Origin: Streptomyces cynarae | Lineage (GTDB): Bacteria > Actinomycetota > Actinomycetes > Streptomycetales > Streptomycetaceae | Length of the DNA: 64,000 nt | Assembly: GCF_025642135.1 (NCBI RefSeq) | Contig: NZ_CP106793.1 | Coordinates: 4,840,001-4,904,000, forward strand | Direction: 5' to 3' | Shown: piece by piece, positions 33,757-40,739 of the stretch | Numbering within the stretch: the first letter of the stretch is position 1 | Layout of the letters: the number at the start of each line of letters is the position of its first letter | Made by a program: the position numbers and the translations under genes | Notes under the pieces: model-generated | Told to the model about the DNA's origin: nothing | The model's input: the letters and a program-made list of their open reading frames with translations, nothing else | Databases searched by the model: none

Positions 33757-34098
33757 GTGGACCTGTCCCTGTCGACCCGTACCGTCGGCGATCGTACGGT
33801 CGTCGAGGTCGGTGGCGAAATCGACGTATATACCGCGCCCAAGCTGCGCGAGCAGCTGGTCGAGCTGGTGAACGACGGGAATTTCCACCTCGTCGTCGAC
33901 ATGGAGGGCGTGGACTTCCTCGACTCCACCGGGCTCGGCGTGCTGGTAGGCGGCTTGAAGCGTGTTCGAGCCCATGAGGGCTCCCTGCGCCTGGTGTGCA
34001 ACCAGGAGCGCATTCTCAAGATCTTCCGCATCACCGGCCTCACCAAGGTGTTCCCGATTCACACCTCGGTCGAGGAAGCGGTGTCGGCCACCGACTGA
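33757..34098 (+). CDS. bldG: Anti-sigma factor antagonist BldG
   Basis: A 113-residue STAS-domain protein of the SpoIIAA/RsbV type. The phosphorylation site is Ser57 in [10 protein letters not shown], exactly where it is in S. coelicolor BldG. BldG is required for aerial mycelium formation and antibiotic production; its phosphorylation state sets whether it binds anti-sigma factors. The GTG start has GGAGG four bases upstream. The next gene, an RsbW-like kinase/anti-sigma factor, lies 106 bases downstream and is known to be co-transcribed in part. Length and sequence leave little doubt. Confidence 0.97.
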   Translation: MDLSLSTRTVGDRTVVEVGGEIDVYTAPKLREQLVELVNDGNFHLVVDMEGVDFLDSTGLGVLVGGLKRVRAHEGSLRLVCNQERILKIFRITGLTKVFPIHTSVEEAVSATD

Positions 34099-34204
34099 CC
34101 CCGCTTCCGGGCCGTGGTGCCCGGACGGCAGAAGCAAGAGCGGGGGGCGCGGGCCGGCACGGCCCGGCCCCCCGACCGCACGCCCGAAGTTCTGAGGGGG
34201 ATGC

Positions 34205-34648
34205 ATGGCCACCGTTGAACTCCGCTTCAGCGCGCTGCCCGAACACGTCAGGACCGCCCGGCTCGTGGCGGCGGCGGTGGCGCGCCGGGCCGGGGTGGAG
34301 GAGGCCGCACTCGACGAGGTCAGGCTCGCCGTCGGGGAGGCCTGCTCCCGGGCCGTCGGACTGCACCAGAGCAACGGCATTTCGGCGCCGGTGCGAGTGC
34401 TGCTGACCGAGGAGGAGAAACAGTTCTCCATCGAGGTCGGCGACGAGGCGCCGCACATCGTGCCCGGGGACGATCCGGCGGGTGGCGACGCGGTCGAGGC
34501 GGAGGCGGAGGCCGAGGAGGACGAGATGGGCCTCGCGGTCATCAGTGGCCTCGTCGACGACGTGGAGGTCACCACCGGGGAGAACGGCGGAATGATCAGA
34601 ATGAGCTGGCCGACCACGCCGCCCGGCGCCGCCGTGTTCCCCGCCTGA
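34205..34648 (+). CDS. RsbW-like anti-sigma factor paired with BldG
   Basis: A 147-residue GHKL-fold (HATPase_c) protein. The N box DEVRLAVGEACSRAV (~residues 38-52) is clear; the G-box region is MGLAVISGLVDDVEV. An acidic insertion (EAEAEAEEDE) separates them. Proteins of this type phosphorylate their antagonist and sequester a sigma factor. The gene follows bldG, as orf3/SCO3548 does in S. coelicolor. GAGGGGG precedes the ATG. A strong terminator lies 36 bases after the stop, closing the bldG unit. Confidence 0.9.
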   Translation: MATVELRFSALPEHVRTARLVAAAVARRAGVEEAALDEVRLAVGEACSRAVGLHQSNGISAPVRVLLTEEEKQFSIEVGDEAPHIVPGDDPAGGDAVEAEAEAEEDEMGLAVISGLVDDVEVTTGENGGMIRMSWPTTPPGAAVFPA

Positions 34649-34683
34649 CGGCACGTTTCTCCCACAAGACGAAGACTTCTCCG

Positions 34684-34716
34684 GAAGGGTCCTGCCTGTG
34701 CAGGGCCCTTCTTTTT
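34684..34716 (+). terminator. Intrinsic terminator of the bldG operon
   Basis: A 12-bp stem (34684-34695 with 34700-34711, one G-T pair) with a four-base loop is followed by TTTTT. It is the clearest intrinsic terminator in the window. Confidence 0.92.
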
Positions 34717-34735
34717 GTAAAGTCGTATCGTAATT

Positions 34736-34765
34736 CGTGAAGCGCTTCACGTGAATGAATTCACG
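34736..34765. promoter_or_regulatory. Two adjoining palindromes upstream of hppA
   Basis: CGTGAAGCGCTTCACG (34736-34751) is a perfect 16-bp palindrome. It shares its last two bases with CGTGAAT-GA-ATTCACG (34750-34765). Three TTCACG/CGTGAA half-sites in phase look like a dimeric regulator operator. They lie ~205 bases upstream of hppA, beyond the bldG terminator. The cognate regulator is unknown. Confidence 0.55.
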
Positions 34766-34921
34766 ATCGATAGCGCGATAATTTGATCAAGAGTCCATCT
34801 CGTCAATGGTTTTGGGGCGTTACCACTTTCGGGTTCTGTGGCTGATGTGCGATCTTTTCCTGAAGAGCAAGTGACGTCTCAATCGGTTTACCGCGCACTG
34901 TTTTGATCAGGTTCCGGTACC

Positions 34922-34927
34922 TACAAT
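34922..34927 (+). promoter_or_regulatory. Probable -10 box of hppA
   Basis: TACAAT fits the actinobacterial TAnnnT -10 box, 43 bases upstream of the start codon. The -35 is weak (TGTTTT at the right distance). Confidence 0.45.
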
Positions 34928-34969
34928 CCGTCCACATCTTGAGCTCAGCCCAAGCGTCAAGGAGGACGA

Positions 34970-37372
34970 ATGGCGGGGCTTTCTACCCCTCAACAGTTTG
35001 ACCACCCCTCAGCCCTCGCGGCCGCGGTCCTGACACACGACAACCGCATGATCGTGGTGGTCATCGCGGCCGTCGCGCTGGCGGCCCTCGTGGTGGCCGG
35101 GATTCTGGTGCGCGAGGTGCTCGCGGCCGGCGAGGGCACCGACAACATGAAGAAGATCGCGGCCGCGGTCCAGGAAGGCGCGAACGCCTATCTGGCCCGG
35201 CAGTTGCGCACGCTCGGCGTATTCGCCGTGGTCGTGTTCTTCCTGCTCATGCTGCTGCCCGCGGACGACTGGAATCAGCGCGCCGGACGGTCGGTGTTCT
35301 TCCTGATCGGTGCGGCGTTCTCGGCGGCCACCGGCTATATCGGTATGTGGCTCGCCGTGCGCAGCAATGTGCGCGTCGCCGCGGCGGCGCGCGAGGCGAC
35401 CCCGGCGGAGGGTGAGCCGGAAAAGGACCTCACCGCCGTCTCGCACCGGGCGATGAAGATCGCTTTCCGCACAGGCGGTGTCGTCGGCATGTTCACGGTG
35501 GGGCTCGGTCTGCTGGGCGCCTCCTGTGTGGTGCTCGTCTACGCGGCGAACGCCCCGAAAGTCCTCGAGGGCTTCGGTCTGGGCGCCGCGCTGATCGCCA
35601 TGTTCATGCGTGTCGGCGGCGGCATCTTCACCAAGGCCGCCGACGTCGGCGCCGACCTGGTCGGCAAGGTCGAGCAGGGCATTCCGGAGGACGATCCGCG
35701 CAATGCCGCGACCATCGCCGACAACGTGGGCGACAACGTCGGCGACTGCGCGGGGATGGCTGCCGACCTCTTCGAGTCGTACGCCGTCACGCTCGTCGCC
35801 GCGCTGATCCTTGGCAAGGCCGCGTTCGGCGACTCCGGACTGGCGTTCCCGCTGATCGTGCCCGCGATCGGGGTCGTGACCGCGATGATCGGCATCTTCG
35901 CGGTGGCCCCGCGCCGGGCCGACCGCAGCGGCATGTCCGCGATCAACCGGGGCTTCTTCATCTCCGCGGTGATCTCGCTGGGGCTCGTCGCGGCGGCCGT
36001 CTTCGCCTACCTGCCGTCGTCGTACGCCGCCCTCAAGGGTGTCACCGATGCGGCGATCCGTGCCAAGAGCGGCGATCCGCGGATCCTCGCGCTCGTCGCG
36101 GTCGCCATCGGCATCCTGCTGGCCGCCCTGATCCAGCAGCTGACCGGCTACTTCACCGAGACCAGCCGCCGTCCCGTGCGGGACATCGGCAAGACCTCGC
36201 TGACGGGTCCCGCCACCGTGGTCCTCGCCGGTATCTCCGTCGGTCTGGAATCGGCCGTCTACACGGCGTTGCTGATCGGTCTCGGCGTCTACGGGGCGTT
36301 CCTGCTCGGCGGTACGTCGATCATGCTCGCGCTGTTCGCGGTGGCGCTGGCCGGCACGGGCCTGCTCACCACGGTCGGCGTGATCGTCGCCATGGACACC
36401 TTCGGCCCGGTCTCCGACAACGCACAGGGCATCGCCGAGATGTCCGGCGACGTCCAGGGCTCGGGCGCGCAGGTGCTCACCGATCTGGACGCCGTGGGCA
36501 ACACCACCAAGGCGATCACCAAGGGCATCGCCATCGCCACCGCCGTTCTCGCGGCGTCGGCGCTCTTCGGCTCGTACCGGGACGCCATCACCACGGCCGC
36601 CCAGGACGTGGGTGAGAGGGTCGGTGACGGCGGGCCGATGAGCCTCGTCATGGACATCTCGCAGCCCAACAACCTGGTCGGCCTCATCGCCGGCGCGGCG
36701 GTCGTCTTCCTCTTCTCGGGGCTGGCGATCAACGCGGTGTCGCGGGCGGCCGGTGCGGTGGTCTTCGAGGTGCGGCGGCAGTTCCGCGACCGGCCCGGGA
36801 TCATGAACTACACGGAGAAACCGGAGTACGGCAAGGTCGTCGACATCTGCACCAAGGACGCCCTCAGGGAGCTGGCCACGCCCGGTCTGCTCGCCGTCAT
36901 GGCGCCCATCGCCCTCGGGTTCACGCTCGGCGTCGGAGCGCTCGGCGCCTACCTCGCGGGCGCGATCGGCACCGGCACGCTGATGGCGGTCTTCCTCGCC
37001 AACTCCGGAGGCGCCTGGGACAACGCCAAGAAGCTCGTCGAGGACGGCCACCACGGCGGAAAGGGAAGCGAGGCGCACGCCGCGACGGTGATCGGCGACA
37101 CGGTCGGCGACCCGTTCAAGGACACCGCAGGCCCGGCGATCAACCCGCTGCTGAAGGTGATGAACCTGGTGTCGCTGCTGATCGCGCCCGCGGTCGTCAA
37201 GTTCTCCTACGGCAGCGACAAGAACATCGGCGTGCGGATCGCCGTCGCGGTGCTCTCGCTCGTCGTGATCGTGCTCGCGGTGTACGTGTCCAAGCGGCGC
37301 GGGATCGCCGTGGGTGACGAAGACAACGCCGAGAAGGTGTCCAAGCCCGCTGATCCGGCGGTGGTGTCGTAG
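34970..37372 (+). CDS. hppA: Membrane-bound proton-pumping pyrophosphatase
   Basis: An 800-residue H+-translocating pyrophosphatase that couples PPi hydrolysis to proton export. It has about 16 hydrophobic segments. The substrate-binding motifs DVGADLVGKVEQGIPEDDPR (~225) and NVGDNVGDCAGMAADLFESY, and the C-terminal GDTVGDPFKDTAGPAINPLL, are intact. The segment GNTTKAITKG carries Lys where potassium-dependent enzymes have Ala, so this is the K+-independent type. AAGGAGGACGA before the ATG is a near-perfect ribosome site. The long AT-rich upstream region with palindromes suggests regulated expression. It is monocistronic, bounded by hairpins. Confidence 0.96.
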   Translation: MAGLSTPQQFDHPSALAAAVLTHDNRMIVVVIAAVALAALVVAGILVREVLAAGEGTDNMKKIAAAVQEGANAYLARQLRTLGVFAVVVFFLLMLLPADDWNQRAGRSVFFLIGAAFSAATGYIGMWLAVRSNVRVAAAAREATPAEGEPEKDLTAVSHRAMKIAFRTGGVVGMFTVGLGLLGASCVVLVYAANAPKVLEGFGLGAALIAMFMRVGGGIFTKAADVGADLVGKVEQGIPEDDPRNAATIADNVGDNVGDCAGMAADLFESYAVTLVAALILGKAAFGDSGLAFPLIVPAIGVVTAMIGIFAVAPRRADRSGMSAINRGFFISAVISLGLVAAAVFAYLPSSYAALKGVTDAAIRAKSGDPRILALVAVAIGILLAALIQQLTGYFTETSRRPVRDIGKTSLTGPATVVLAGISVGLESAVYTALLIGLGVYGAFLLGGTSIMLALFAVALAGTGLLTTVGVIVAMDTFGPVSDNAQGIAEMSGDVQGSGAQVLTDLDAVGNTTKAITKGIAIATAVLAASALFGSYRDAITTAAQDVGERVGDGGPMSLVMDISQPNNLVGLIAGAAVVFLFSGLAINAVSRAAGAVVFEVRRQFRDRPGIMNYTEKPEYGKVVDICTKDALRELATPGLLAVMAPIALGFTLGVGALGAYLAGAIGTGTLMAVFLANSGGAWDNAKKLVEDGHHGGKGSEAHAATVIGDTVGDPFKDTAGPAINPLLKVMNLVSLLIAPAVVKFSYGSDKNIGVRIAVAVLSLVVIVLAVYVSKRRGIAVGDEDNAEKVSKPADPAVVS

Positions 37373-37415
37373 CCCGGCTGGACGGCACCCCGCTCTTACG
37401 CCTGGTCAGATACGG

Positions 37416-37476
37416 GCACACGGGCGGGCGTACGGCGCTCCTCGAGAGGCCGTGCGCCCGCCCTTGTCCGTGTGCG
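37416..37476 (+). terminator. Long hairpin after hppA
   Basis: GGGCGGGCGTACGGC (37422-37436) pairs over 15 bp with 37449-37463 (one G-T), extended by GCACAC with GTGTGC outside. It starts 44 bases after the hppA stop. Confidence 0.75.
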
Positions 37477-37610
37477 GGGCCCTCTCGTGAGCCTTCTCTC
37501 GCGTGGTGCAAAAGGCGCCAATCGCACCCATAGGTGATATTCGGCCTCCGGGCGCCGCCCGATTGGCGTGTATCTTCCGGGCCGAGAGAGCCATGGAAGG
37601 GACCAATCCG

Positions 37611-38207
37611 GTGAACAAGAAGCTCGCGACCACAGTGTCCGGCGGTGCGGTGCTGGTACTGGCGCTGTCGGCCTGCACCAGCGGTGGCAAGAGCCAGACC
37701 GACGACAAGCTGGCCTCCTGGGCCAAGCAGGTCTGCGACGCGGTGCCGGCGCAGAACGCGAAGATCAAGGCCGCCAACGACGCGATCACGAAGGCGGCCT
37801 CGGACACCACGAACCCGCCTCAGACCATCCAGAAGACCGACTCCCAGGCCTTCCAGGACATGTCCGACGGCTACAAGTCGCTCGCGACCGCCCTGAACAA
37901 CGCCGGAGCGCCCCCCGGCGTCGACGGCGGTGCGCAGCGGCAGCAGGACGCCGTCAAGACCCTGAACAACCTCTCCGCGTCCTACGCCGACCTGAAGAAG
38001 AAGGTGGACGCGCTCAACACGAAGGACCAGGGCAAGTTCGCGTCCGGGCTGCACGACATCGCGGCCCAGATGACCGAGCTGGAGAAGCAGAACCAGAGCG
38101 GGACCACGGCGCTGAAGAACCTCGAACAGGGCGACGTCAAGAAGGCGATCGCGGAGCAGGCGAGCTGCAAGAAGGCGGCCGCTACGGCCTCGGCGACTGC
38201 GGGCTGA
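37611..38207 (+). CDS. Small helical lipoprotein
   Basis: A 198-residue exported protein. The signal sequence NKKLATTVSGGAVLVLALSAC ends in the lipobox LSAC. The mature part is predicted mostly helical, rich in Lys, Asn, Gln and Ala, with one conserved pair of Cys (VCDAVP and ASCKK). I use the GTG with GGAAGGGA upstream; ATG 18 bases earlier would add six residues. No enzymatic motif is visible. In S. coelicolor the equivalent lies between hppA and the methyltransferase gene. The role is unknown. Confidence 0.8.
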   Translation: MNKKLATTVSGGAVLVLALSACTSGGKSQTDDKLASWAKQVCDAVPAQNAKIKAANDAITKAASDTTNPPQTIQKTDSQAFQDMSDGYKSLATALNNAGAPPGVDGGAQRQQDAVKTLNNLSASYADLKKKVDALNTKDQGKFASGLHDIAAQMTELEKQNQSGTTALKNLEQGDVKKAIAEQASCKKAAATASATAG

Positions 38208-38233
38208 GTCCGCCCGCACGCCACAATGGGGGC

Positions 38234-39751
38234 GTGAGTACCCCCAGTCGCACCCTGCCCTCCCTGGACCGCACCGATGTCTCCGCACGGCTGCGGGACG
38301 CCCTGCTCGGCGCCTCCTTCACCGCCGACGGGCTGCTCGACCTGCTCGGAGCGCCCGCGTACGCGGCGCTCGCGCGGAGCGAGACCGTCCCCGCACTCCG
38401 GGCGACGCGCGGGGACACGCCGCTGGAGACACTCGTACGGATGTTCCTGCTGCAACAACCCGTGCTCCACGCGCGCGTGGCCGACGTCGTGCCCCTCGAC
38501 GCCTGCCTGGAGGCGGGCTGGCTGGTGCGCACCGGCGGGGACGAGGTCGCCGCGACCGTGGACGTGCGGCCGTACGGCGGGCCGGACGGCGAGGACTGGT
38601 TCATCGTCTCCGACCTCGGGTGTGCCGTCGGAGGTGCGGGGGGCATCGGCAGCCGCGACGAAAGCGTCGTCCTAGGGGTCGGCGGCGCCTCCACCACCCT
38701 CGCCGGCATCACCGTACGGACCCCAGTCGGCTCGGCCCTCGACCTCGGCACCGGCTCCGGGATCCAGGCGCTGCACGCCGCCCAGCACGCCACGCGCGTG
38801 ACCGCGACCGACGTCAACCCGCGCGCCCTGCACATCGCCGCACTCACCCTCGCGCTGTCCGGCGCCCCGGCCGCCGATCTGCGCCAGGGGTCGCTCTTCG
38901 AGCCGGTCCGGGACGACGAGACGTTCGACCTGATCGTCTCGAACCCGCCCTTCGTGATCTCCCCCGGCGCCCGGCTCACCTACCGTGACGGTGGGATGGG
39001 CGGGGACGATCTGTGCCGCACGCTCGTTCAGGGGTCGGGGGAGCGGCTGAACGTGGGCGGGTTCGCGCAGTTCCTCGCCAACTGGCAGCACGTGGAAGGG
39101 GAGGACTGGCAGGACAGGCTCAGGTCGTGGGTGCCGCGCGGGTGCGACGCGTGGATCGTGCAGCGCGAGGTGCAGGACATCACGCAGTACGCCGAGCTGT
39201 GGCTGAGGGACGCCGGGGACCACCGCGGCGATGCGGCCGAGTACCAGGCGCGGTACGACGCGTGGCTGGACGAGTTCGAGGCGCGCAAGGTGCGCGCGGT
39301 CGGATTCGGCTGGATCGCCCTGCGCAGGACCGACGCGGCCGAGCCCTCGATCACGGTCGAGGAGTGGCCGCATCCGGTCGAACAGCCTCTCGGGGACACG
39401 GTGCGTGCGCACTTCGACCGCGTCGACTACCTGCGGGCGCACGACGACGCGGCCCTGCTCGCCGGCCACTTCAGGCTCGCCGCCGAAGTCGTCCAGGAGC
39501 AGGTCGGGCTGCCCGGCGCCGAGGACCCGGAGCACGTGGTGCTGCGGCAGAACCGGGGGATGCGCCGCGCCACCAAGGTGGACACGGTCGGCGCGGGCTT
39601 CGCGGGCGTCTGCGACGGCACGCTGAGCGCGGGGCGGATCCTGGACGCCATCGCCCAGCTGGTCGGCGAGGACCCCGTGCTGCTGCGCGACCGCACGCCC
39701 GCACAGATCCGGTTGCTGGTCGAGCAGGGGTTCCTGGAGCCTGCGCGCTGA
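38234..39751 (+). CDS. Class I SAM-dependent methyltransferase (PrmC/HemK-like)
   Basis: A 505-residue protein: an N-terminal ~170-residue helical domain, a Rossmann methyltransferase domain with motif I LDLGTGSGIQALHAA, motif II TATDVNPRALHIAAL and the catalytic IVSNPPFVISPG, and a long C-terminal domain. NPPF indicates methylation of an amide or exocyclic amine nitrogen (protein Gln/Asn or a nucleobase). The length far exceeds PrmC; this is the actinobacterial long form. The GTG start follows the lipoprotein stop by 26 bases. The target is unknown. Confidence 0.85.
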   Translation: MSTPSRTLPSLDRTDVSARLRDALLGASFTADGLLDLLGAPAYAALARSETVPALRATRGDTPLETLVRMFLLQQPVLHARVADVVPLDACLEAGWLVRTGGDEVAATVDVRPYGGPDGEDWFIVSDLGCAVGGAGGIGSRDESVVLGVGGASTTLAGITVRTPVGSALDLGTGSGIQALHAAQHATRVTATDVNPRALHIAALTLALSGAPAADLRQGSLFEPVRDDETFDLIVSNPPFVISPGARLTYRDGGMGGDDLCRTLVQGSGERLNVGGFAQFLANWQHVEGEDWQDRLRSWVPRGCDAWIVQREVQDITQYAELWLRDAGDHRGDAAEYQARYDAWLDEFEARKVRAVGFGWIALRRTDAAEPSITVEEWPHPVEQPLGDTVRAHFDRVDYLRAHDDAALLAGHFRLAAEVVQEQVGLPGAEDPEHVVLRQNRGMRRATKVDTVGAGFAGVCDGTLSAGRILDAIAQLVGEDPVLLRDRTPAQIRLLVEQGFLEPAR

Positions 39752-40272
39752 CGGGCGGCGAGGCCGAGTGGGGCCGCTGGGCCGTTGGGATCATTGGCGC
39801 GGAGGGCCATCCGAGGCGGTCGGCCTTGGGGCGGTTGGGGCCGCGGGGGCCCGGGTCGCCAGGTCGGCGGAAGCTCCCGCACCAGCTGGTGCGGAGGTCC
39901 ATCCGGGGCGGTTGGGGCCGTGGGGCCTCGGGGCCTTGGGGCCGTTGGGGCCGTTGGGGCCGGTGGGGCGCTTGGGTCGCCAGGTCGGCGGGAAGCTTCC
40001 GCACCAGCGAGTTCGCGCCGAGTTCATTCTGGCGGCCGGAACGACCGTCGGCCCGGGGACCGAGCCCGGGCCCGGGGCCCTGGGGCCCGCACGCCCCGTC
40101 GCCCCGCCGCCCCGTCGCCCCGTCTCGCCGGGGCGCACAGGGCGTGCGGGTGGATTGTCCGCCGCGCGTTCACCCCAGGTTCGCGTGCAGGCTTTCCCGG
40201 CGTGCCAGCCTCCCGTCGCCGGGGCGGGCCGGGTGGAGGGAAGCCGGGCCGGCCGGGCGGGAGGGAAACGAC
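39752..40272. other. Repeat-rich intergenic region
   Basis: No gene is supported in these 520 bases. It holds a degenerate duplication (listed separately), a perfect 18-base palindrome CCGCACCAGCTGGTGCGG at 39877-39894 that could end the methyltransferase message, and runs of GGGGCCGTT-like triplet-rich sequence that keep false frames open. Confidence 0.6.
39784..40016. repeat. Degenerate duplicated block, two copies of about 115 bp
   Basis: Both copies contain CCATCCG near the start, runs of GGGGC-GTTGG, and then GGGTCGCCAGGTCGGCGG followed by AAGCT and CCGCACCAG. They end near 39893 and 40010. Copies differ by small insertions in the GGGGCCGTT part, which itself repeats. It resembles a slipped-strand expansion. 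Confidence 0.7.
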
Positions 40273-40470
40273 ATGGAGAGCGGACCGGCGATCATCACGG
40301 GGACGGTGTTCGTCCTGTTCGGCTGCGCTTTGCTGACCTGGACCGCGACCCGGTTGTACCGTGGGGAGCCGGTGGCGGACGGTGTGAGCCGTATCGCATC
40401 CGCCACGCTCGCGAGCCTCGCCGCCGTGGCCTCGCTCGCGGCCGGTACGTGGTGCTTCGTGCGCCTCTGA
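40273..40470 (+). CDS. Small two-helix membrane protein
   Basis: A 65-residue protein with two hydrophobic segments (AIITGTVFVLFGCALLTW and ATLASLAAVASLAAGTWCFV) linked by a short loop YRGEPVADGVS. GGGAGGGAA precedes the ATG at good distance. A small membrane gene in this place upstream of topA occurs in other Streptomyces, from memory. Function unknown. Confidence 0.72.
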   Translation: MESGPAIITGTVFVLFGCALLTWTATRLYRGEPVADGVSRIASATLASLAAVASLAAGTWCFVRL

Positions 40471-40620
40471 CATCACCGTTCCCGCTCCCCGGGCGACTGG
40501 AGGCGGAGCAACTGGGAGATCACGCTCCGGACAGGCCCGAAAAGGCCGCTGGACAGTCCGGGCGGCAGGAATGCCGGTAGTCGGGTTACCGTTCGAGTGG
40601 CCGTTGTGGGCTTTTCCCGT

Positions 40621-40650
40621 TTGACACGGGGGCGGGATGTACCGTCACAC
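40621..40650 (+). promoter_or_regulatory. Probable topA promoter
   Basis: A consensus -35 box TTGACA (40621-40626) lies about 115 bases upstream of topA. The -10 is poor (GTCACA/TCACAC at 17-18 spacing). topA in S. coelicolor is known to respond to supercoiling, and an imperfect promoter of this kind would fit. Confidence 0.4.
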
Positions 40651-40739
40651 TCCGCAGCGTCACCAGCGAGCCAGAAAGCGACCTCACCCCGGGACCAAGG
40701 CCTGGGGAGGCCCAGCGTCGACCGGAGAGAAGAGCGAAG

